Assembly: GCF_000002075.1 (NCBI RefSeq)
Contig: NW_004797278.1
Span: 2,102,639-2,166,638, forward strand
DNA: 64,000 nucleotides
Direction of reading: 5' to 3'
From: Aplysia californica
Taxonomy: Eukaryota > Mollusca > Gastropoda > Aplysiida > Aplysiidae
The stretch's first letter is position 1. Each line of letters begins with the position of its first letter. The position numbers and the translations under genes were made by a program. The notes beneath the pieces are model-generated. The model was given only the letters and a program-made list of their open reading frames with translations. It ran no database searches and was not told the origin of the DNA. Below are positions 13,001 through 25,000 of this stretch, in pieces.

Positions 13001-16000
13001 CCTAAAGTAGGTATGCATCAGGCAGGTAAAACCTAAACTCTTACTGTCTGTGGAATATAATTGAATTCAAACATTAAAGAAAAACAGATGGAGGCGGAGT
13101 GAGACTTAAAGGACTACAATGGTATCTACAGGATCAATAAAAATAGCTACTTCAAGAAACTTAGGACAGCAAACTGGTAAATGAAAAGAAAATTCATTTA
13201 CCAAAGAATTACTTTGCCCTATAAACAACTTACAGTAAGAAGAAATATTTAAATGAAATTTATCCATATTTCTGATGTACTTTATCGTCCAAAAAAAGGA
13301 AATATTTATCCTATCTGGCAACACAAACAAACTAAAACTGGACTAGAAGTTGCTCCTGGTCATTTTCTGAGGCGTTACACAAGTCTGGTTTTCAGGTTAC
13401 ATATTCACATTGAACGAAGACAAAGTATAACAAATTTGAAAAAGAAGCATTTTCTGCACCGTGCACACAAAGAGTAAACTTTCTGTTTAACACAGAGCTT
13501 CTTTTTTTGTTTCCCCCTCCTCAATGACAGCAACTAGACAGTCAGTCTGATGTCGCGCACAAACTGTGCAGTCTGCTTCAAATCTGAGAGACTGCAATAG
13601 AGCTTTCTCTCAAGGGAAGTCACATGCTGCCACGTCTGTGTACAAAGAGTAGCGAAGCGTGGGCAGTGCTGAAGGACATGGTTGGCATCCTCTTGGTCGT
13701 GTCCACTTTCACAGATCGTGGACTCTTCCACTTTTAATTTAGTGTGCATATGGTGTTTGAGTCTGTTGTGGCCACAACGTAGTCAAAAGATTGTGACCTG
13801 GTCTGCTCCATTTAGCCTGTAGTAGGGGTCACGTCTGTTGTGTTTAGGGTGGGATTTTTTCATCTGTTTCTTAAGGTAGATTTTATTAGCGTTTTTGACT
13901 CTGAGAGATCCATGCCATCTTCAATCTGGATCATTTTGGCTCCTTCTTTAGCTAAATCGTCTGCTTTTTCATTTCCATGAATGCCACAGTGACCAGGTAT
14001 CCACTGCAGAGTTGAGTGGGCTTGGGAGCTTAGATCACTTAAGAGTGAAAGGAGTCGTCGTACTTGAGCTGATTGTGGCTTTTGGAGAGCTTGTAAGACA
14101 TATTTGGCATCTGTGAGGATGACGGTGTTGGCTTCAGATTTTTGGTGATTCAAGAGAAGGGTGGCTGCTGTTTCGAGTGCTGATGTTTCTGCTTTGTAAT
14201 TGGAAGATAGAGATCCTGTAGGGATGGAATGGCTTTCTGTTGACCCATCTATCCACTCTACGTAAATACATCCACCACCTTTTCTGACTGCATCAGTTGC
14301 TGATTCATCTGTGTAAACTCGATTCCACCGGTTGCTTGGAAAGTTTCTGTCCAGGTAGTCGAGTGTCAGTGACTTGAGTATCGGAGGAGGGACTTCAGAT
14401 TTGGTGCCAAGCTCTTCTAGGTTCTCTCGAATTTGAGGGGGGTGGCTAGTCTGAAGAGGGTGGACTTGACACGGGTCTAGTGGGGTTGGAGATTCTTCAA
14501 GAGAGATTTCAATTCCAGAGCTGGAGTGTCTGGCCATATGGAGGAAGCTTGTTCTTTTTAAGCGTTTGCTCTGGCTTTTTGAAGATCTATCCTTCATTGG
14601 GTGGGTTGGCATTCTTTTGACCTTTTCCTGATGAACAATCGCTTTCAGATCGCGTCTGTCGTTTAGGGGTTCTAACCCATTTAGTGTCTCCATGGCATGA
14701 ATGGGCGTAGATCTCATTGCTCTCGTGATGATCCGTAGATTTCGATTCTGGATTCTCGCTACTTTGTGGAAGTTGCTGTCTGATGCTGTTCCCCACGCTG
14801 CGATACCATATTCCAGGACTGGGCGGACATATCCAACATAGGCGCCACGTAAGACAGAGTGGTTTGCTCCCCAATCTGACCCTGCCAACTTTCTAAGCAG
14901 TGCTGTTCTTCTGTTACCTTTACTTTTGCACCTCTCTGTTTGGGCTTGCCACGTTAGTCTTGGATCAAACGTCACGCCCAAATAAGTGGGATTTGACTCG
15001 TGTTGTAGAGTGTTTCCATCAAGATGCAAGTTTACCTTTCAGGGTTTTGGTGAGAGGCTGAATGTTATGTACGTGGTCTTAAGACAGAAAGTTTAATTAC
15101 CAGTGTTGTGGACTGAAAATGATGAAACAAGAGAGTCCTCCTTCAGCTCCAAGGTGTAAACCAGTTTGAACCTGTCAAGCAAGAATGATGAAAGATACTG
15201 TAAACTTATTTACTGCAGGATGCTGCTGAGACTTTACTCAGCCTTTCATGTTTAAGTAATAAATACACACACACATACACATCTGTGCACGCACACTCAC
15301 ACGCATACATACACATACACAATCACACACACACACACACACACACAACCATAAACTAACATGTTATTCACTATCTTCAGGACTCCTGTACTGCACATCT
15401 GTATTTATGCAGAGGAAAGGCTCCATGTGCGCTAAAATCATACATGGGAAAAAAGAAATAAGTCTCTCACTCATGCCTGGCTTCAGTAAGCTGAGCTCAA
15501 TGGATAACTTTTTTCTCCTCAAAACTCATCTTACCTTTCTTCTGCTGCATTAGAAATCTTTGCTTAGTTGGACCTGTTAGTAAGAGTTGTATTTCCTCAA
15601 AGTACCATTCCTTCACAGATCATATCTTCTAGTACTAGAGTGGAGTCAGGTAACTTCGCCACTCTCAGTTAGCTTGCAATGAAACAAGCCTACATCCCCT
15701 CTATGCTCAACATGCATGACCCCTGTTTTGTCTGCAACTTTTCGTAGCCAGTGAAAAAAAAGAGTCCACTGATTGGCTTGCTTGCTAGTTGTACTTCAGC
15801 TGCTTTGTTCTTTTTTTTTTTTTTTCCTAGTGGATGTGATGATGGGGAACTTCGAAAGTCTTTGAGGGGAAATTTGCCATACTGGGAGATCATCTTATTT
15901 CATGATATGTAGATTATTGTTGTCTGTCTCATTATCCAATCCACTGCTAATAAAAAGAGAAAAGGCGATAGCAGGCATCCCTGTCTCACTCCTGTTTTCA

Positions 16001-19000
16001 CTTCGAACGAGTCTGTCCGCTGCCTTCCAAGTAAGACACTGCAGCTCATTCCCTCATACATCTTCTAGATCAATCTTATGAACTTGTCTGGTATTCCGTA
16101 GTGGCGCATGAGCTTCCATATTGAGTCCCTATCTAGGCTGTCAAAAGCTTTCTCGTAGTCAACAAAGTTAACGTACAGGGAAGAGTTCCATTACGTGGAC
16201 TGCTCCACTATTATCCTCAAAGCTGCAATCTGATCTGTAAATGATCTCTTTTTACGAAATCCTGCCTGCTCCTCTCTTAGTTTTGCATCCACGGCTTCCT
16301 TCAGTCTTTCCAGTATGGTACAACTTAAAATCTTCCCAGGAATGGACAGGAGCATGATTCCTCTGTATTTTTTTACACTCATGCAGGTCTCCTTTCTTGG
16401 GTAGTTTCACAAGCAATCCCTCTCTCCAATCCTGTGGAAATTCTTCCCCATCCCATTTCTTGCCAATAATTCTATCAAGAATCCCTGCCGCAGTGTCGAT
16501 ATCCGCCTTGAAAACTTCTGGGGGAATTCCATCTAGGCCGGCTGCCTTGCCTGCTTTCTGGTGCCTTATCGCCTCCTTGATCTCCTCTAAACTGGACTTT
16601 TCTTCACTCACCTCCAGATCAATCTCTGCTGGTGGAATGTCAAACTGTTTTTCTGGCCTTGGTCTGTTCAGTAGCTCTTTGAAGTGCTCCTTCCAGCGTT
16701 CTTTCTGTTCATCTGGATTTGTGATAGGGGCGGGCACGAGACGAGCCGAGTCTCGTTTCTTGCGGGAAACGCCCTTCCCGTCACTTCCCGGGCACCAAAC
16801 TACTGCTCTGTACCGAGACGTGATACTGCTCGTTGGCTTGACATAACGAGTAACAGTAACGAGAGTGAGAGAGTGAGAGGCGAGAAATGACAACGCAGAC
16901 AGTGCCACCCATCACAGTGCCGTCCTGTGTGTGAAACTGAAAGGGAGGGGAGAGGGTGGCGAGACGAGGCGAGTGGGGAGTTGATCAGGGCCTAGGCCTA
17001 GGTCGTCTCCCTACCTTCCTTCACCGCCTGCGCCTGCGCACCAGGGCAAGCCTCGTTTCTAAGTTTAGATCCCCGCAACGACCGGCCTTCCCGCTAAACA
17101 AGTTGCTCGTTCTGTGGGGCGAGAAGAGAAATCTCGGCCACGGCCGGCCTTCTCGCTGAATGAGCGGCTCGAACTGCGGGGCGAGAAGAGAAATCGGTCA
17201 CGAGACGAGAAGCATTGCTCGAGACTCGAGACACGAGACGGGAAGTGTTTCTCGTTCCCGGGACCGGTCTCGGCGAGAAATAGGTCAGCTACTCGGTCTT
17301 CTCGCTCGGGAAGGAAAAAGCGCTTCCCGCCCATCTCTAATTTGTGAGAAGCTTTCCCTCTTTATCCTGAACTGGGACATCTGCGTTCCTGCATCTGCCT
17401 GCAAGTTTCTTGGTTGTTTCATACAGTCCTCTCATGTTTCCTGCCCCTGATGCTTCCTCTGCCTCGCACGCCGGATCATGCACATAGTTTCTTTTGTCTT
17501 TCTGTATGTTGACTTTTATATCCTTCATTGCTTTGGTGTATTCTTCTGGGGCCTTTGCTTTGGCTGCTCTTGTCTTGCTCCTCTTTACCTGATCCTTTTT
17601 CTTTTTCCTGTCTTCTATCTTCCTCAGAGTGGTGGCCGATATCCAAGGCTTGTGCTCACGTTTCCGTTTCCCCAGTTCCTCTTGACACACAGTGGTCCAG
17701 CCTTCTTTTATTGATTGCCATGTTTCTTCCACGCTGCTATCCTCGCCTAGTGTTTCCAACACTTGGAACCTGTTCTTAACTGCTACATTAAACTCCTCAC
17801 TTTATGATGGCTCTCTAAGAAATTCCACCTTGTACTGGCACCTATGATTGACAATCCCCTGTCTTTGCTTTAGTTTTAGTCAGATTGTTGAAATGAGCAG
17901 ATGATGGTCAGAAGCTACGTCTGCACCCCTGTAAACTCTAACATCCGTTATTGATCTCCTGAATTTCTTGTTGACACATATGTGGTCAATCTGGTTTTCA
18001 GTTTGTTGATCTGGAGACACCCATGTTTCTTTGTGTATCTGTTTATGTGGGAAAACAGTCCCTCCTATCATGAGCCCATTTGTTGCACATATTTCCATAA
18101 ACAGTTCTCCATTTTCTTTTCTGACTCCAAGTCCGTGTTTCCCCATGATTTCTTCAAAGCCTACATTGTCACTGCCTACCTTAGCGTTGAAGTCTCCCAT
18201 TACAATCAAGATGTCCTTTCTTCTAACCTGATCAACAGTATTTTGTAGCATTTTGTAGAAAGTCTCTTCCACCTCCTGGTCCTTATAATTGGTGGGGGCA
18301 TTTCCCTGCATAACATGAAGGTTAATGTCTTTCTTCTGTGAACGGAATTCAGCTGATATTAGTCGCGGACCTTCTGCTTTCCATCTTATCAAAGCCCGTT
18401 TGGCCTGTGTTGATAACAGAATACCTACTCCTTCTGTATGTGGCGAGTTTTCCTCCAGATGTCCAGAGTAGAGAATTGTTTCCCCTGAAGCAAGTTGGTA
18501 GGCCTCCATCTCTCTTGCAACCTGCAGAGCCTTCCCTGCCTTGTACATTGTATGAACATTCCAGGTGCATATAACTATCTTATCCCTCGTACCCTCCTAT
18601 TCTCAACATGAATGGCCCCTTCTCAGGGTGGGCAGGCAGTCCACAGACACCCCAGTCCACAATAACTACCTTACTGTAACATTACTTACATTGATGACTT
18701 TTAGTATTTAGTGCAGCATACATAATAAATTATATTTCTTGCCTTTTTTTGGTGTATTTTGGGCACTAATAAATCAATAGGTTGGTTTCTTTATTTTTGT
18801 AAGCATTCAGTGTCATGTATTGAGTAAAATAATTATCTGGCCCGCACTCAGCATTTTCTCAGTTATCCAGCCCACTTGGAAACAAGTTTGGTGACCCTTG
18901 ATATAAACCAATGGATGTTACGAGTCATTACTAACTTGTAGTCCCACATGTTTCTTGTTTCTTCATCATCCTCCAGAGACAGAACAGTGAGGACGTTTCC

Positions 19001-22000
19001 GTCTTGTCCCTGAAAAAAAAGGATAAAACATAGCCTTGCAAACTGACACAAAGCACAGAGAATTTGCTTTTCCATTTGAATAAAATTACACATGATATTT
19101 TAAATATTCTTTCTGCAACTATGAGACCATGGTCACTGGACAAGATCTGAGATGACATGAACATCGGTAGATAAGCACTCCAGATATCTACATTGCATGA
19201 AAGAAAATAAATATTCTCTGCACACTGGCGAAAAAGGAGTTTATCCAAACTGCACTGGTGGCATCTGTAATGAAGAAGAAGTTACACTACAGGGGGAAAG
19301 AATATATAGGAAGGGAGAAAAGACCTGCAATTTGTTACCTTAGTGGGAGGAATAGACACTGTCCATGGTTTGATCCTTGCAAATCCATGCTGAGGTCCCA
19401 GAGGCCAAGGTCCAAAATTTGCTGAAAAAAAAAAAAATTAGAAGACCCTTTCTAAGCTCATGTGTGACTTCAAACAAATATCATGACTACCTGTCAAGAG
19501 GAATATTATCTTGAAATATCTTTCTAGGGAAATCCAACAGAGGTGAATTCGATTATTGGCAGGCACACTGAAGTAAAAGACTTCAGATAGCAGAGTAAAT
19601 AAGTCTTTATATATGAAGAGAAGAAATGGGACATATTTGCCAAACCATTACTGAAAGAGCAATCTTATCAATCAGGTCGAAAGTAGTCTACACCTTATGA
19701 ATAAATTAATTTCAAGAGTTGGTTGTACAAATGTACTGACTTAAATGTTCAAATCTAACTACTTGGATTTGAACCCTAGACTGCTGCATCTTGTAAGTGT
19801 TCCACAGCCACATTTATATCATCAACAACAATCCACAGTAATCATGGTAGACATTTTAAAAAACAATATTAAAATTATGTTATGAGTATGACCATACTTT
19901 TTAACTTACGACTCAAGAAGAAACCACAGTGATTAAATTTGGCAAAAGTTTAATAATTTCAGAACTTCAATAATCATATAAATTTTTTTAACCAAAACAG
20001 CTGTCTTATAGTATGAAAATAAAAGATTTCCAGCCAAAAGCCCAGAACTAAAAATTCAAACCTAAATAAAAGCACATTGGAAAAATAAGGAAAACACAGG
20101 TAAACACAGGTAATCTCCTTTCAAAAGAATTGCGAACCACAACTCACGAAATACAACCGGTACTCCTCCACGAATGGCTTTCTTCTTGTCAAACTTAGAA
20201 GTAGAGCTTGAAAAGAAAAAAAATCCATGCAAAATAAATATATATAAATATATAGGCCCATACATATATATAAAAGAGGCAAGACACCCCCCCCCCCCAT
20301 TCATCTTCCATCCATTTAAGTTATAGAGTCTGACAACAGGAGCAGACCCCTTCTCATTCTCAATAAAGAACTTAGTTTTTGAGCCTCTTCGACGAAAAAT
20401 TCTATTTGTTCAAACAATTTTTCACAGCACTCCTCACTTCAATATCTTGATCCACAATTGTGTCACAACACGGTGGAATCAGGCGCTTGTCAATATTTGG
20501 ACAAGTACAGTTATTGATATCCCCGTAAAGCTTGTTCATTTGTCTATCTTTTGATGAAAAATTACTTATCTATCGTTGATAGAAGTCAAGATATTTGCAA
20601 CTGAAAAAGGTGGGGTTGTCTGGCTTCAGAGGTAAAATTATCCAAAAAATGGCAGCCAAAGTTTAGTGATTTCCATAGCTCTAGAGTACTTGGAAACTGA
20701 AAATTTACCATTTTTGTGCCTTTAATCAACATTTTTCATTAATATCCGCTCAAAAATTTGTTCTTAATTGGCCATAAAAGGTGTTGAGTCAAAAAACAAA
20801 AATTTGATAAAAATTGCCAAACTGGCGGGAAAATGCCAGTTTCTTTGATTCCATTATTTTGACGAGCGTCTGATTTCACCACGCTGCCTCACAATTGTAC
20901 AATAAAGTGCAGAAATAAAAATAAATTGTATTCTGAGTTTGTACATTATACTAAAATATGTATATGACAATGTTTGATCTCTTGATGGGTGGGTATTGGG
21001 CACTTTGGTGAATTCTTTGTTCATTCAATATTTTGTGTGTTGCTATTGTCTGATCTGGCAAAATGTGACTGTTGTCACAGCAATTTGCCTTAAAACCTCA
21101 CTGAAAGGAAGCATGCACTTTTTAAAGCACTACATAAGCAGCTGAATTCTACTTTTAGTAGACCAGTGTCTGTGGTGTACTGATAAAGGTCTTTACCTAG
21201 CACACAAGAGATATTTATGCGAGTTTTATGCGAGTTCCATTTCCACACAGGGAAAATATCTTTTAGAGTATCTATACTATATCTTTTTGTTGGGATGTCA
21301 TACTTCTTACATCTATAGTAGGTCCTGATAGGCAGGGTCAAAACAGCACTGCCTCCTTTACAACTCTCTAAATTGCATCAATGGAGCCATAAAAAAATTT
21401 ACAACTTTGTTACTTCTCTAGGTCAACTCAGAAACGAAGACATGTTGTAAATCAATACAAACAAGCTTTATTTAAAATGAATTTTCTTCATTCGTCTCTG
21501 CAGGTGGATTGAGAATCCACCCTGGAAAGTCAAAAGTCCTAAGGATATATGTTTTACGAAAGGAGCAGATCACAATAGAGGAAAATATACTTGAAGTTGA
21601 AGACATCGAATCCTTCTGCTATCTTGGGAGTACAACTGACAGAGAGGGAGGAACAGGCGCTGAAATAAAGTCTCGCATCGGAAAGGCACAGACTGAATTT
21701 ATAGCTTTGAATAAGATTTGAGGGACCAAGGATATCTCACTACGAACAAAGCTGAGGATTTTCAACTTAAATGTGAAGTCAGTCTTGCTGTATTGATGTG
21801 AGCCATGGAACGCATCTTAGACTTGCATAAAGAGGATCCAGGTTTTCTTGAACAAGTGTTTAAGGAATCAGAATCAGGTGGACAGACAAGGTCACTAATG
21901 AGAAGTATTAAGAAGAACAAGACAGAGCCCAGTCAGAAATGAGGTGGGCAGAAGGCGTTGACGATGGATTGGACACACTCTTAGGAAGTCAAGCAGCTGC

Positions 22001-25000
22001 ATAACAAGGAAAGTGTTAGATTGGAAACCACAGGGTAAAACACCAGGGGGAAGACCATGTGAAACCTGGAGAAGAGTCATGGAAATGGATATGTATAGAA
22101 ATATGAGAAGACAGGGAGTAACATCAGCGACTAGCCCAGGATAGGGAAAGGTGGAAAGTGTTTGTTTGTGGCCTATATCCTGATCCAGGGTGAGAAAAGC
22201 TATGATGATGATGATTTTCTTCATTCTGAAAAGATGTTGATCTTCTACAAATTGAAATAACTAAAAAATATAACATTGCAGCACCTGATAACAAATGTTT
22301 GCTGTTTCAGCCAGTGAAAAACCTTATCAAAAGTGTTGTACTTTGGGCCACTAGGCCACAAGTTCATGCTCTTATTTTAAAAATTAAATTTCAAGCAAGG
22401 CTTGGTGCAGCGATACAATTCACATACACACAAGCATGGATGTGCGCAATCACACATACAACCATACACAGACAGACACACACACCCATGTACTGACACG
22501 CATCTTTTGTAAATGCAATTTACCTTACGAAAAGATTCTCTTGGCCTTTGCATTTCCAAGACAGCAAGGTAGCACCTGTATAAAACAAAATAATATTACA
22601 TTTAACTTTATGCAGCCAACCATCTCTGTGCTTGTACAATTTAAGAAAACTTGAATATTCACTCCATCATCCCAGCTGAAAGCGAAATCTGGGAATGGAA
22701 AGCTAAAAACTAAATTTTGTCAGACTTATTTTGGATTTTAAAATTAAGGACCTCGATCTCTTAAGAGAGCCTCGGTACGGTATCTGAATTGCAAATACTG
22801 TAACATAGTACATTCTAAAATTCTTCTTCCTCTCGTACCCCTGCTAGAGCTCTGGGAGTGGCCGACTGAAAGATCTTCCTCTCACAGAAGTGGAGTCCAT
22901 TTTTACATGAAAGGCCATTTTATCTTTATATAGTAGAACCAATTACCATACCATGCTGGACAGACAGCCACAAGATCCCACTAATTACTCTTTACTTTTC
23001 GGTTTTAGAATCATCAAGGCTAAGGGAACCCCTGGGCTGGTGCCACTGACTGAAGTGTCTTTAGGCCATTTCCAAAGGGGGGACATTTCTCGTTCATGCA
23101 CAGTAGAATTGTAAAAGGGCTGATTCATCAATGTCACGCTCATATAACTGTGCCTGGTCTACAACAGGGAACTGCTGCTTTTTCTTTCCTAATCCTTACT
23201 ATCGTCATTTTTCCTCTACTTCTTTTGTATGTTTGTCACATTTTTGTGACCCACTATTTCCAGGGTGCCTTGATAGTCGAAGCAGACTTTGTGCTGTTGA
23301 AGCTAGAGAGGTGAGCAGAGTCAGTCTGATTCCCTGTAAGCCAAGGACTTCTCTGTTGACATCCACCTCTTGGCGCTCATGTGACCTTATAAATGCAATT
23401 GCGAGAGCTGTAAAATCTCTACTAAAACTAAAACTAAAAGGCCAAGGGAACTTGAACGTGACGTGTGGAACTTCTAAATTCTGATGGGATCTCTGAGATT
23501 TGTTGTAGGCCTACTTATCAGATCCAAGAAGACTGCGTCTAAACTGCTCAGTCCTGCCTATATGTGGATCAGGGGGTGTTGAATCTTCTTCTTCTTCTAT
23601 CCCGTGGTTGGGGCAACCGTTGGGGCACCACTGCATTTGAAAACCAGCTCTCGCCATCTATTTTTGTCCTCTGCTCTCCTCAGATTGTCACCCATCGTCT
23701 TTTCTGTCCACTCTGTAATGTTGTCCTCCCATATCCTTCTCTGCCTTCCTCTCTTTCTCTTTCCTTGTACGGTTCCTTGCAGGATTGTTTTGGCAAGTCC
23801 TGTGGATCTTGTGACATGCCCATACCATTTTAGTTTTCGTCTCTTCACTGTGGTCAGTAGATTTTCATATTGCCCCACTGCGTTGGTGATTCTCTTTCGT
23901 ACTTCAGCATTTGAAATGTGGTCTTTGTACGAGATGTCAAGGAGTCTGCGGTAACATCTCATCTCTGTGGTCTGAATCTTTTTCTCAAATTCTGCTGTTA
24001 GTGTCCACGACTCACAGGCGTATAAAAATATTGAGATGACCAATGAGCGCATTAGTCTAATTTTTTAGCTGTGCATGTTTCTGTCCCTCCAGATAGGCTT
24101 CAGTTTTGACAGCGCAGCTGTTGTTTGCTGGACTTTGGAGATAATTTCTGGTCTTGAGCCTTCATCAGAGACGATAGATCCGAGGTATTTGAAGCTGTTG
24201 ACGGTCTCAAGTTTCTCGCCCCTGACTTTGAGGTCCGCGTTGATGCTATTGGTGTTATTGGTCATTAGCTTGGTTTTCTCGGCACTGATCTCCATGCCGC
24301 AGGCTGCTGAGGTTGTGTCCAGCCGCTCCACTAATGTGGCAAGCTCCTGTGTTGAATAACATGTGAAAAAAAACCCTGACACTGGCAGGGATCAAACCTC
24401 AGACCTCTGGGTTGACAAACAAAGACCAAATGTAGAAAGCCACCTCTGTTGAACTATGTGCACCCTTCAGGACAAAATATGCGTAAAAGTTTATCCACAG
24501 GGTCCTCATCTTCCAAAGAGGGAGGTGTTTCCCTGAAAGGTTAAAGGATAGGGAACTCATTGTTGGAGGTTTGGGGCTGACATTTTTAAAAATAGACTCT
24601 AATGTGGAAGTGAAGCAACACTCCTGACCCTGGATGGGTGTTCTGGACACTGTCGACTGTTGTGGGCCACTTATACAGTCCTGTGTAAGACGGGCACCCA
24701 TTGTCAAGGAGAAAAGTGGCTGTAAGACAGGTGGCTGTCTTAGGGGACTGATCAAAATGAAAAAAACCTCAAACCATTCCCATCTGAGGTCCCAATCGAA
24801 AGTAGCCGTATTGCTGTTGTTTTTGTTGTTGTTGGTTTGCATTTTGTTTGTTGTTTTTATTTTGTTGCGGATTTTGCGCAAGGGTGACAATAAAACAATT
24901 TTACAAAATGTATCAGACAAGGAAGACAGAGCGCCATGTTAAAACAAACTCATTAGTCGCCATGCACTTGGAGAACGGGCAACGCTTCTGTCACGGGTTC

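Noticed and set aside
16397-17347. Several plus-strand open frames rich in Ser and Arg
   Set aside because: Antisense of the LINE RT and of the GC-rich MITE; no known domain.
23096-23484. Overlapping frames whose translations resemble frames at 48851-49134, considered as a conserved small protein
   Set aside because: The similarity extends through the whole repeat in different frames, so it is explained by the dispersed repeat and not by coding constraint.
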